DNA of 64,000 nt from Brachypodium distachyon (Eukaryota; Streptophyta; Magnoliopsida; Poales; Poaceae), in the NCBI RefSeq assembly GCF_000005505.3, contig NC_016131.3:67480355-67544354 (forward strand), read 5' to 3'. Every line of letters starts with the position of its first letter. Within the stretch, counting starts at the first letter, position 1. A model generated the notes under the pieces. It was given only the letters and a program-made list of their open reading frames with translations. It made no database searches and was not told where the DNA came from. A program made the translations under genes and the position numbers. Shown piece after piece: positions 21,418 to 31,813 of this stretch.

Positions 21418-22023
21418 TCATTGATCGCCACACCGCTCGAATTCGGCGACGCGGGGCGGCGGACGGCGGGTGGTGACGATGGCGGCGGCTCCATCGTCCT
21501 TACTCGCGGTAATGGTAGCGTCGTAGTAACTACACGCGAGTTGGCAGCCCGCAACGGCGTAGCAGTCGACCACGCTGACGATTTTCCAGCTGCCATCCGG
21601 GTATAGCTTCATGACGTAGCAATCCTCAGCGCCCGGCCAATCGCCGGCGTTGTCCGGGCGCCGGCCGTCGGGGCCGGGAGGCTGCAGCGCGCGGCGGGAG
21701 AGGAAGGAGGTGATCGGGGAGGCGGACGGGGATGACAGGCAGGCGATGTGGCAGTCGTCCTTGTAGAGCGGGCACCGCTTGATCACCATGGTGTTGCGTC
21801 TGAAGCAGAGGTAGCAGATGTACTCGTCGTTGGAGTTGTCCGCCACCGATGACGACAACGCGACGGTTCCATTGGCCGCCGATACCGTGGCATTACTGGT
21901 GACAACGCCAATCGCAGGGGAGGAGGAGGTGGGCGTCTGGGCGACCGCCGTGGTCGCTGCTATGAGAAGGCCGGCGACGATTGAGGAGATGTACAAAATG
22001 GAAGTCAGGAAAGCCATTCTCAT
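21418..22023 (-). CDS. Secreted cysteine-rich protein 2, intronless, 201 aa, unknown family
   Basis: Tandem paralogue of 18684-19337. It has a signal peptide (MRMAFLTSILYISSIVAGLL to TTAVAQ), then YICYLC, KRCPLYKDDCHIACLSS, EDCYVMKLYPDGSW, DCYAVAGCQLAC and ends ERCGDQ with TGA. The alanine-rich linker after the signal peptide is shorter than in copy 1, and an insert (SASPITSFL) follows CLSSP. The start at 22023 is preferred over an upstream in-frame ATG because the TATA box (22053-22062) lies between them. Conservation of every core cysteine through divergence of the linkers suggests selection on the protein. Function unknown. Confidence 0.75.
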   Translation of the reverse strand: MRMAFLTSILYISSIVAGLLIAATTAVAQTPTSSSPAIGVVTSNATVSAANGTVALSSSVADNSNDEYICYLCFRRNTMVIKRCPLYKDDCHIACLSSPSASPITSFLSRRALQPPGPDGRRPDNAGDWPGAEDCYVMKLYPDGSWKIVSVVDCYAVAGCQLACSYYDATITASKDDGAAAIVTTRRPPPRVAEFERCGDQ

Positions 22024-22052
22024 GTTTGTTGTACCGGAGACAGTGGCGGTAC

Positions 22053-22062
22053 TCTTATATAA
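22053..22062 (-). promoter_or_regulatory. TATA box of cysteine-rich gene 2
   Basis: TTATATAAGA on the minus strand, 30-39 bp upstream of the ATG at 22023, in the same arrangement as the paralogue. Confidence 0.7.
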
Positions 22063-22595
22063 CCACCGGAGATGGTGTTGCCAGCTTTGCGGTGTCCCAT
22101 TTACCTCATACCCCATCTGTATTGTATCTGTTCTATATGATCATACCGAGTATGTAGTCACATGGCGCATGCTTTTAATTTTGCGATAGCCCACTTACCT
22201 CATACCCGATCTGTATTTTGTTTGTACAGAAATCACTGGACCCAATATGTAGTCACGGACACAGCACGCTTCGGACCATCCCACTTAGCTCATACCTTAC
22301 ATGTAAATGTGTATGTATCTACATGACTAGCTGGACCTGTACATAGCCAGCCAAGGCAAGTTAGGCATCGTGCAGCGCTTAACCTGACTTAGCTGTCTAT
22401 GTACTAGGTACCCTTATTGTTGGATCTAAAAGACGAACGTGTGCGGCTCCAATATGCGTCGCCCGACCTGAATTAGGTGTCTATGTACTAGGTTCACGTG
22501 CTCCCCTTTGATGGATCTAAGGGGTGAGCGTGTCTCCAAGGGTGCAGTATGTGCACGTGTGGTGTCTGGTGTGTAGCCGTTTGTCCACACTAATA

Positions 22596-24479
22596 AAAAA
22601 ACACGGGTTGTGACATGCAGAGGATCCTAGCCATAAAATTAACCGCCTAAATCATATCGCATATGTTGCTCCAAGTCGTAATGTACATGGCATTATGGCT
22701 CGTTTTGAAACCTCCAACCAAAATCCAACCATTGTTGAATTATTTGAAAACAATAGTTGAAATTTTTAGCATGTGAGCATGCACCGCGAGGCAAGTCTTG
22801 AACGCTTTCTGGGCTGGGTTGTATCAACACGATTTTGCCAACCATATAGTAGGCTCTATCCTAACCCCCAGTTAGTTATAAATTAATTTCATCAACTTGA
22901 AATCATTCCGGTTGTAGGGAAGTCCCTTCCACCAATCAATTTCGCTGCCAACCGAGGAAGGGTAAAATTGGAAATGTGTATTTACTACTTATGGTTATAG
23001 CTTTTGGTTACTTTTAAATAAGAGACGTTTAATGGATTTGTTGGCTCTTTCTCAATTATCTTTCACTTCTATGTTTGCACGCAAGGGGAGTATGTGCATG
23101 TTAAAATAAGCATAAAGTAACAGGAGAACATAGTTGAGATGAATGTTTATTTGTTATATTGATTTTCAAACGATTGTCCTTTTTCTTATCTATCGCATTG
23201 AACTTCGATTTACATATTTACACACACACAACTTTGCACGAAGTTTGCAATTTTTCTTCCGCTCACTCAAAATATATATTACTCCCTCACACAAACCTTA
23301 TACAAATCCAAGCCATTTATTTCCGGACGGAGGAATTTGCCCGACACTCAAAATATGATACTCGGGGTAAATATTTTTTTTGGCAGACTAATTTTTTGTA
23401 AGATTGATTTCACACATGTGAATATATTGCTATGCGCACCAGCCAAATTTTGTGTAACTCCATGCATATTGTGTGACACGCACAAATTAAACTGAATGGC
23501 GGACGCTCTTGTTCTTATGCCTTGTCTTCCTTTGTGTGTAAATCACAAATTAAATTACTTTGCACAAGATTTAAAGTTAACTTCTATCACAACTTCACCC
23601 ACAAACTGCCTTGTAATGTTGAATCACACTATTGAACTTGTCGTATGAGAGGTGTGTGGTTGAGCTCGGCTAAATAAGCGATGTTGTAACTTGTATGCAT
23701 CTACCACCCTTATTAGGTTGGGGACGTGAATTGAAAAACAAAGCAACCATTAAAAGGTAAGCACTTTATCATTGGCACTAATATATGTGATTTTGCTTTG
23801 CAATTTGGCGGAGAAAATGTCCTTAATAGCATTAAGATGTTTGATTACAAAGGCGTTGATTACTCGAGTTTAGGCTCAGTCTATAATTGATGAACCATGT
23901 TGAACTTAAGTTATAATCAGGTGTGGAAAATACACATGAAAGTACAAAGAAAATGGTTAGCTAAACGATAAACTAGAAAAAACATAGACAGATCAAACAG
24001 GATTATGAGTATCCACCGCAGTACCAAACACAACTTTAGTCCTTTCACTTATGAGATACTTGTAGACCTAGAAGAATTAGTGCAAAAAAAAAAGAAGTTG
24101 CAAAAGATAGGTGACAAGGATTAAACATATTAATACCTTGCCACATGAATCCAGCGTCACAATTTCTCATTTGTTTGACCACCTAATAATCCCTCCAAAA
24201 ATACGCCGCCCCGTTTCATCTTCCCTGCCTCTCGCCACAAGTGGCGGCTCCATGTATAGGTAGTGATGTCAATTGATATCTCATCTTCCTAAACACTCTT
24301 AATTATTTCAGTTATTTATCAAAAGAAAATTCATATGATCGAAAAGACTTTGAATTAAATGACATCAGAAGTTTGTAGGTTTGACACCGCCACTGCTCGC
24401 CACCCATGTCACTGCCTTCTGGTCGTATTTATCCGGGATTTTTTTGGGTATATAACCATTCTCACTAAACAAAGACCAG
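22596..24479. other. Intergenic, AT-rich
   Basis: No gene found on either strand. A weak Stowaway-like pair (ACTCCCTCACACAAACC near 23280 and CCGGACGGAGGAA near 23322) may be a decayed MITE. The rest shows nothing I can name. Confidence 0.45.
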
Positions 24480-25040
24480 GATGGCTCTCCGCTGGAATAC
24501 GGAGGCTCCAAACTGTGTTCCATATCGGATGATCCCTGAGGATCGCAGCGACCAAACTGGTGCAGCCATTCTGCATGGTAAGCCGTTCTAACTGAAAATG
24601 TGTGTGATCTAGTAAGGTTCCAAGCCACGAAATCTTCCATGTCATTTGCGGGCTGAGGGATAGCAAGGATGCATTCAACATCAACATAACCAAAAGTCTG
24701 TACAACAAGCTGTACACCCAATCACCCGTAGCCGGATTAATCAACTCGCTGACCCACAACAGGAGGTGATTGCCATGCCTAGACAGAACTTTACGAGATG
24801 GGCAATTTGGGATCTATGGGTCCTCCCAATTCCCAAATCCTGGCATGAGTTCCATCACCGATACGCCAGATGTGACCAAGTTTGCACCCTTCTTAAGATT
24901 GGTATTAAGCAACTTACCATCAGGAAAGTATTCGGTTCGAAGGATTGAAGCACAAAGAGAGTCCGGATAATCAATGAGCAGCCATGCTTGTTTAGCAAGC
25001 AATGTTAGATTGAAACTAAACCCCATGCCACCTTGTTTTG
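24480..25040 (-). pseudogene. LINE reverse transcriptase fragment, inverted 5' portion
   Basis: Minus-strand reading across frameshifts gives FNLTLLAKQAWLLIDYPDSL, LRTEYFPDGKLLNTNLKKGA, WVSELINPATGDW, DMEDFVAWNLTRSHTFSVR and ending at NTVWSLRIPAES. This is the C-terminal reverse transcriptase and start of the zf-RVT region of grass L1-type LINEs. It contains stops and frameshifts and is dead. It is the direct upstream continuation, in LINE order, of the plus-strand fragment that begins at about 25041. Confidence 0.75.
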
Positions 25041-25960
25041 AAGGTAATTCTTTTTTCTATGGAAAACACCAAATGGGATTGTTCCTTGTCATGCAATACT
25101 TGCAGACATGCACATGAAGATTAGCGCCAAATGCCCAATGGGCTGCATGGCTGTGGAAGATATATTAAACACATGTTGTTTGAGTGTACTAATGCCAGGG
25201 AAATTTGGCAACAGTTAGACATGGAGACATATATTGCTGATGCTTGTATAGTTGACAGAGCTGGTTCAACGGTCCTTGAATTCCTCTTTTCTTCTCCTCA
25301 ACAGAACACACCACATGTTAATTCATTTCCCTGAACTGGTATCTGTTGCCGCATGATTCATTTGGTGGCAGAGGACAATCTCTCGGAATGAGCCTGTGCA
25401 ACCTCCTGATAAGGCTGGCTTCTCCATATTGGCGATGGCACCGAGTTTTACTAAATCATCTTCATGTGAAGCAAGTGCGAATAAGGTGTGCTGGTCCAAG
25501 CCCCCATCCGGATGTGTGAAGGTGAATGTTGATGCAGGTTTTGATGTTGATGATCTAAGAGGCAACAGTGATTAGAGATGCTAATGGTAACTTTGTTGCT
25601 GCAACTAATGAGAGAATCGATTTTGCACTAGATGTGTTGTCAGTTGAAGCTCATGCTCTTCGCCCCAGCCTGCAGTTGGCCCTTTCTATGGGATGCTACA
25701 GAGCGGCGATTGAGTCCGACAACACTCAAGTCATTGATACTATGAAGATTGCTGAGGGGCATTATAGTTCTACAGCTGCAATCTTGGATGATTGCTTTCA
25801 CTTGATCCCTGATTTTGTGAATATCTCTTTCGCTCACCGTCCCCGGAAAGCCAATGAAGTAGCTCATGAACTGGCAAAGCTTGCAAGAATCGAGACACCG
25901 TCGCTCATGGATGGATGTACCCCCCTCCCCCCACCCCTCCACACACAGCTCCCCTATTAC
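25041..25960 (+). pseudogene. LINE zf-RVT and RNase H-like fragment, sense 3' portion
   Basis: Starts in FFLWKTPNGIVPCHA, continues with zf-RVT words (KHMLFECTNAREIWQQLDM, in two frames) and an RNase H-like domain: VNVDAGFDVD, DANGNFVAATNERI, SVEAHALRPSLQLALSMGCY, AIESDNTQVIDTM and SFAHRPRKANEVAHELAKLA. Several frameshifts and stops show it is not functional. Together with the inverted fragment to its left it makes one element with an inversion junction near 25040. No poly-A tail is clear; the 3' end fades into a C-rich stretch at 25918-25950. Confidence 0.75.
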
Positions 25961-27276
25961 TCTACTAGTTTAGTGCCCGTGCGTTGCAACGGAGATATAA
26001 GTAATCTATCACTTAGTAAGAATGACAAAAGCGAAAGAATTGACATGTAGTTACTATTTATCATATAATGAGCCATTACTCTTGTGTAAAAATATTCCAA
26101 GTCCTATAGTCACTCATTGTGACAGTGCAGACAGACAACAAATAATACAATCGACATGAAATATTTTAACAAAACAACATGGGCATGGACCCTCTATTGT
26201 TAGTATCACCTATTTGAGGCCTACAGAAACACCTGGATGAAGATCTGACCTAATTAGCCTTCTACCTTTGGCTTGACAACCTTGGAGATAACTAACTGGT
26301 GGTGCGGTAGAATCCGGTCATTTTTGTCAATTCTCCCCTTGGCCTCACAACCTCATAGATAGATCATTTCTGACAACACACCATCCATTGCCTTAATAAC
26401 ATAGATTTTCATTTCCTACTATGCAAGCAGTGGAACATACATATTTTAGAAACTGCACTGAAGCTGCTTCAGAACTGGTTTGTTTTACTTGCTCCGGACT
26501 GTATCAATATCACATTCATCCGCAACTACGCAGGGCAAGTGCAAAATGTGTAACCATTTCTGACTTATTTACCGAAGAGGCCGAAAAAGAGAATTCAGAA
26601 CAAAGCTCCATTATAGATTGAAAGAAGGAAAAATATTAGCGCTATAACATCACACAAATAATGTTCCATACTCAGACAGTAAACTATTTTTCGAAGCAAA
26701 AAACAGTAAGCACCTTAGACACGATTATGCGATGTTCTTAGCTGCATTACCTGTTTATTTTAAAAAGCCGCCAAAACTTATTCGTTGCTATTAATCAATT
26801 TGGATAAGAACTTAAACACTATTGGTTTACTTCTATTCTTCTAATATTTACCCAAACATTATTATTATTATATAGTGGCAAGAAGAGGAATTCAGATACA
26901 GACTAAATTTTTTACCATTTGGGTGACCAACATAAGTTGGGGTAATCAGCATGTATAATTGGAAAATTCTGTTTTGAGATATCGTAGTCCTTGCATTAAT
27001 TAATTCTCCTTCTTGAATATTTATGGGAAGACACTGCATAAAATAAATAAAACTAATAAATCCCCTTTTTATGCCTAATCCTAAAAGTAGACACGATGCC
27101 TCTTCCACATGGAAGAATACCAATGTCTTCAGAAACTCTAATGGTTACTCTTTTTCGCTCTAAAACCATAACTCATTTTAGGTGATTCGGTTAGTGTCAG
27201 AACAACTCACATTCATTTCAATAGCTATGGCAAAACTTATATCATATATGACTTATATTTCCAGAAGTAGGGAGTA
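25961..27276. other. Intergenic with a recurrent-looking terminal motif
   Basis: Begins CTAGTTTAGTGCCCGTGCGT followed by TGCAACGG (25965-25992). I associate this phrase with ends of repeated DNA elements in grasses, but the expected reverse complement is not found downstream. No gene seen. Confidence 0.35.
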
Positions 27277-27371
27277 CTCCCTCCGTTCCTAAATACTTGT
27301 CGTGGTTTTAGTGCAGTGTTTTTAGTCAAATTTGCACTAAAACCACGACAAGTATTTAGAAATGGAGTGAG
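27277..27371. mobile_element. Stowaway MITE with long hairpin, 95 bp
   Basis: Left arm CTCCCTCCGTTCCTAAATAC plus TTGTCGTGGTTTTAGTGCA pairs almost perfectly with TGCACTAAAACCACGACAAG plus TATTTAGAAATGGAGTGAG. TA precedes the left end; the right target base is altered (CA). Confidence 0.8.
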
Positions 27372-28487
27372 CAATTTTTTTCCTATAGAACAACCTTGAC
27401 CATTTTGCTAAGATTTGACTGAAAAGTAGACAATAACCAAAGAGCTCAAGTCCGAGAAAATAGTGTACTCTTGCCTCTCCGAGGTTTCTGCACTTTTCAG
27501 ACCGCCAGATCCACAAGAAAGCTAATAAACCAACAAGCAGCAGGCGCCTCCTAAAATTCCTCCTATAATGGCTACTTTCTGTCTTGATTCACCTGTATCA
27601 GAACATGCATTATGAGCTGTGAACTGAAGATGAACTTTGAGCAGGAGAAATAAATTCCATTGACTTCGTTTTGTAACTTGTTATAGCAATCCACTTGACA
27701 TCAAACTTCAAGCAAAATGTTCTCTGCACCAAATATACAGATCTTAACTTGCTGATGAAACAGAGAACTTCAGAGTTCTCACCTGGAAGGCTGGAACATT
27801 GGGGTCTAATGCACAAAAACATGACCCAGAGCCCAAAACAGAGGTATTAACCTATTTACTCAGAACTACTCCGTACTGTCTTAAACTTGATGCTTCTACA
27901 CACCCCCACTTTCAAGATTTCACATACAATCCGTCCCATTAATATAGGACATGTTTCTAATATTATTATTTTTACTTGGTTGATATATCCCCGCAACAAA
28001 AGCATTCTCATTCTTTTCCAGAAGTGATATGAGAATGATAAATCATGCTAAAATGCAACGCCGGACTAATATTTTAGGACAAAACTTCAGGCTAATGAAC
28101 TTAGAAAAAGAAAAGAAAGTTAAGATGGATTTGCTAGAGCAAGACACCGCCGTGGGAGAGGGCCAGAGGAGCGAAGGCGAGAGGGGCACAAATCTACCAT
28201 AGGATCCTTTTCTTCGCACTAGCCACGGCCCACGGGTATCCATCTCCGCGTCCGCGATCGATATGATAATCTTGGAAGTGTAGCTCGGTGCGCCAGCACA
28301 TCCTTGATATCGGACGACCCACATCAATTCGCGATCCAACTTTCCATGTCCCCGCCGTCCCCGTAATCGCGGCCTGCACGGGATCGGACTGGCTTTCCTA
28401 GTTTTCCTTGCAGCCGTCTGCTTCGACTCCTAATCCCGCTCGGTTGCGAACACTTCACCGCGTATAGCTTAGGTTTAACCACCCATC
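27372..28487. other. Upstream region of the MYB gene
   Basis: No gene seen. From about 28370 the sequence (GCCTGCACGGGATCGGACTG onward) is duplicated upstream of the truncated MYB copy (near 31585), so it is likely promoter. Confidence 0.45.
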
Positions 28488-28496
28488 TATATAAGG
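28488..28496 (+). promoter_or_regulatory. TATA box of the MYB gene
   Basis: TATATAAGG, 119 bp before the ATG at 28615. The equivalent box (CATATAAGG) is kept at 31687-31695 in the duplicate. Confidence 0.7.
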
Positions 28497-28614
28497 CAAG
28501 CAGCGGCTGCCTCAACAATCAACCCGCACCCAATTTCTCCGCCTCTCGCGATCGCAAAACTTGATCCCGCAAGGAACGATCGGCACTCCAGGAGAAGGAA
28601 CTATCGGCAAGGGG

Positions 28615-29376
28615 ATGGCGTCCACGCCGGGCACCTCGGGCTCCGGCGGCGGCGGCCACCCGCCGCACCGGCACGTGAGCAAGAAGACGATGTGGAGCGA
28701 GGAAGAGGACAGGCTGCTGCGTCAGCAGGTGCGGCTGCACGGCGCGCAGAGCTGGGACAAGGTCGCCGAAGCGCTGGAGCAGGCGCTGCCCAACAATCGC
28801 ACCTCCAAGTCGTGCCGCCTCCGGTGGTACCAGCACCTGGACCCCAAGGTGGACGCCGTCAAGCCCTTCACCCGCGACGAGGACAAGCTCATCATCCACT
28901 ACCAGGCCATCCACGGCAACCGCTGGTCCACCATCGCCGGCTTCCTCTCGGGCCGCACCGACAACGCCGTCAAGAACCGCTGGAACTCCGTCCTCAAGTG
29001 CCACGCCCGCGCGTCGTCGTCCGCCGAGCGCCCGCGGGCCCCTTGTGCCGCCGCCAGAAACGCCGCGTGCGCCGAGCTGACTCAGGGGTGCCTCTCGCTG
29101 TTCCCTCTGGCGAGCGGGGATGTCAGGCAGCACGGGAGCCGCCCCTCGCCGGGAGTCTTCATGCCTCTGGCGTCCGAGGAGGACGTCTCGGATGTTGAGA
29201 CAGGTGCGTGCCTCGAGCTGTTCCCTATGGCGCCCGGGGACATCAGGAGCAATGCGGGCGCTGCGGCATCGAAGGGCATGTCTTGCGGAGCTGGCGACCC
29301 GCTCACGGAGCTGAGGCTCGGGTCGGCGGCTGTTGTGGTGTTCGACGTAATGCCGCTGCAGGCTTACCCGATGTAG
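28615..29376 (+). CDS. R2R3-MYB transcription factor, intronless, 253 aa
   Basis: R2 spans about residues 24-76 with tryptophans 27, 47 and 71; R3 spans about 82-128 with the usual non-Trp first position (Phe85), then Trp104 and Trp123, and ends SGRTDNAVKNRWNSVLK. R2 has 23 rather than 19 residues between its second and third Trp, a four-residue insertion around ALEQALPNNRTSKS. Helix 3 words SKSCRLRWYQHLDP and TDNAVKNRWNS identify a nuclear DNA-binding MYB, most like the MYB44/73/77 (subgroup 22) or MYB52/56 side of the family; I cannot fix the subgroup. The C-terminus has a repeated motif, CLSLFPLASGDVR (159-171) and CLELFPMAPGDIR (199-211), resembling an LxLxL repression motif. The ATG at 28615 is the first in frame. 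A domain-less duplicate follows at 31814-32191. Confidence 0.9.
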   Translation: MASTPGTSGSGGGGHPPHRHVSKKTMWSEEEDRLLRQQVRLHGAQSWDKVAEALEQALPNNRTSKSCRLRWYQHLDPKVDAVKPFTRDEDKLIIHYQAIHGNRWSTIAGFLSGRTDNAVKNRWNSVLKCHARASSSAERPRAPCAAARNAACAELTQGCLSLFPLASGDVRQHGSRPSPGVFMPLASEEDVSDVETGACLELFPMAPGDIRSNAGAAASKGMSCGAGDPLTELRLGSAAVVVFDVMPLQAYPM

Positions 29377-30247
29377 ATTCCAGTCTTGCCTTTAGCTGTT
29401 CTTTCATCTACCTTCTGTTGATCGTGGGGAATTTAGTAGTGGAATATATCTTGTAATGGGGGAGCTGTGGATGTTGGGTTAATCAGGAACGTTTTGACGA
29501 TCGGTATTGTAACTTTCTGGCTCCCATTGGTATGAATTACTAGAACATTCTGACCTTGTAATATGTCTTGCTTATCACTAGTACTCCGTACTAATCAAGT
29601 ATGTTCTTGGATTCTTGTACTCCGTATAATTTTCTAGCTTGTTACAAATCAAGCAAGTCTTAACTCTGTAATTTTCTGCCTGTTGGTAATCAAGAAGATT
29701 CTCAACCCTTGCAATTTTCTCCTTCAGTTCTTGCCTTCTTTTAATTTTTTCTTTAGTACTGTAATTATAAACAAAGATTCCACGTTCTTGATTACTCTTA
29801 TCTTGATGGTGCTCAAAATTTGACCGGGATAAGTTCATTGCAGTTTTCACTGTTCAGTTACTTTGCTTCTATTTCCATTGAAAATTAAAAATCAGAGGGG
29901 CCATCGACGACCAATATTGTAATTTTCTTGTGTATTGGTTGTATGAAGAACATTCTGACCTTGTATTATATCTTGCTTATTAGTAATCATCAAAGTATGT
30001 TCTTAGATTCTTGTAACTTTTGGTCTTGTTGGAAATCAGTAGTCTTAATAACTCTGTAATTTGCTTGCCTGTTGGTAATCAAGAAGATTCTCAAGGCTAT
30101 GCAATTTTCTTCTTCAGTTCTTGCCTTCTTTTAAATTCTTGTTCGTTAATTATAAACAAAGATTCCACGTCCTTGATTACTCTGATCCTGATGGTACTCA
30201 AAATTTGGCCGTGGTAAGCTCACCGGTTATCCTTGTTCGGTTACTTT
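29377..30247 (+). repeat. MYB 3' flank with repeated AT-rich units
   Basis: After the stop, units of about 350 bp recur at 29495-29890 and 29930-30245 (TCTGACCTTGTAATATGTCT, AACTCTGTAATTTTCTGCCT, AAACAAAGATTCCACGTTCT). A related copy follows the truncated MYB at about 32340-32900. They probably derive from the 3' UTR and flank, amplified with the gene. Confidence 0.65.
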
Positions 30248-30755
30248 GGACGGCGGCAAGGTTAAGTGCGCGGGGATGACCAGGTGCTCGAGGACTCGAG
30301 TCACCTCTTCCTGCGATGTCCTTTTGCAAAGGAGTTGTGGCATCTCTTCAGGTAGTCCCTTCCTGTGATGGTGCGGCCGGATCTTGACGCAAGCAGTATT
30401 CCTCTGTGGTGGAGGAACCTCCAGGCGATGCCTGTGTCGCCCGCCCGGAAGCAAGCTGCCACGATGGGGGCGTACGTGGTGTGGAATCTCTGGAAAGAGA
30501 GGAACATGAGGATTTTTCAGGGAAAGAAGTCGACCGTGATGGCAGTTAAGAATCTGATTGATGAAGACGTTGGGGCTCTCGTTGCGGCTAGAAGTTCGTA
30601 GTTTTGGTTCATGTACAGCCGAGCTGAGTACCTTCAGCATCGGATCTTTCTGTCTTTTTTTCAGTTTGGCTTTGTTTGTATAAGTCCAGTACTTCTCTTC
30701 TCCTTTAATGAAACGGCAGAGCACCTGCCTTGATCGTCAAAAAGAAAAACTATTG
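30248..30755 (+). mobile_element. LINE 3'-end fragment (zf-RVT) inserted in the MYB downstream repeat
   Basis: Reads DDQVLEDSSHLFLRCPFAKE in one frame, then, after a stop, VRPDLDASSIPLWWRNLQAM and WNLWKERNMRIFQGKKSTVM, the C-terminal zf-RVT end of a grass LINE. It is followed by a short 3' UTR and an A-rich end (GTCAAAAAGAAAAAC). It interrupts the repeat phrase TTACTTTGCTTCTATTTCC seen intact near 29864. Strongly 5'-truncated. Confidence 0.75.
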
Positions 30756-30852
30756 AAGATTAAAAAACAAAGGCTCTATCGACGATCTAAATTGTAATTT
30801 TCTTGCGTCCTGGTTGTATGAAGAACATTCTGACCTTGTATAATACATAGTA

Positions 30853-30948
30853 CTCACTCCGATCCTGAATTTTTGATTCAAATTTGTTCAAATATGGATG
30901 TATCTAGATACATGTAACATTTCGACAACAATTTAGGATCCGAGGGAC
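30853..30948. mobile_element. Stowaway MITE, 96 bp
   Basis: Starts CTCACTCCGATCCTGAATTT, ends ACAATTTAGGATCCGAGGGAC, with TA at both flanks. Shares the ATGGATGTATCTAGATACAT core with other copies in the window. Confidence 0.8.
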
Positions 30949-31560
30949 TACCTTGCTTGTTAGTATATCTTGAGATTCTCGTAATTTTCTTGCTCAATGC
31001 TAATCAAGAAGAACACGATACATCAGCACTCCCGTAGTTTCAAATTTTCAGACACGATCTGGTAAACAAATATAGCACCCCATGCATGGCTCAAGATAGA
31101 GATACTTGGCCCAATAAACACATCGGCATCATCCTAGACACATCGGCATCAATGGCGGGTGCTACTGCCTCTCGCTGCCTCTGCCGCTCTGCCTCCACGT
31201 CCTTCGGGCGCTGCTCCCGCACCGCACCACCCCTCCCTCCTCCACCGGCGACACCCCCTGCCCGCGCGGAAGAACAGCGCCAAAGGCCCCTGCCGGCGAA
31301 GGAGCGGCCGGCGGCGCCGGCGAGGTGGAGGCAGAAGCGAGGTCGGCGAGAAAGAGACGAGGGTCGGGGTCCAAGAGGTATCCTTGGTTGACCCCTCCAA
31401 TTTGATGGGCCAAATTCCCCGCACAAAAAAAACTTGATGGGTCACAAGTTCGGGCCGAAACGAGAGACAATTTATAGGGCCAGTGGGCCGACCCGCCACC
31501 ACTTGCAGGTTGCAGGCCTACCCAACCGTTCGCGTAGTTCCCCTCAAAAGAAAAAAGAAA
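30949..31560. other. Spacer upstream of the truncated MYB
   Basis: A GC-rich stretch at 31150-31380 contains open frames on both strands but none with a recognisable protein or a promoter, so I do not call a gene. Confidence 0.4.
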
Positions 31561-31686
31561 AAAAAGCCGTTCGCGTAGTTCGTGTCCTGCACGGGACCGG
31601 GCTGGCTTTCCTTGCGGCAAACCGTGCCCTCTCTCGCTTCGAGTCCTACTCCCGCTCGGATGCGAACTGGGAGATAGCCGTCCGTC

Positions 31687-31695
31687 CATATAAGG
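31687..31695 (+). promoter_or_regulatory. TATA box of the truncated MYB copy
   Basis: CATATAAGG aligned with TATATAAGG of the parent; 119 bp to the ATG at 31814. The upstream 100 bp (GCACGGGACCGGGCTGGCTT...) and the leader (CGCGATCGCATTAACTTGAT) are also conserved. Confidence 0.6.
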
Positions 31696-31813
31696 CTGCG
31701 CTCCTCGACCCGCAGCAACCTTCAGCTTATCGCGATCGCATTAACTTGATCCCGCAAGAAACGATCGGCGCGCCAGGCGAAGAAACTAGCAGCTAGCAAG
31801 GGGTACGTTGACG

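Larger units (their letters stand above)
21110..22595. repeat. Segmental tandem duplication, copy 2 (about 1.5 kb)
   Basis: Same-orientation partner of 18418-19960, with identity extending from the 3' flank (CACTGCATTTTTCGGAGAAT) through the gene and TATA box to GCACGTGTGGTGTCTGGTGT. Confidence 0.75.

Noticed and set aside
22024..22116. Upstream start for cysteine-rich protein 2
   Set aside because: The TATA box lies inside this extension, and copy 1 starts at the position equivalent to 22023.
31086..31440. Open frames on both strands in a GC-rich block before the truncated MYB
   Set aside because: All six frames are open for similar lengths, as GC-rich DNA predicts; no homologous words, TATA box or splice sites support any of them.
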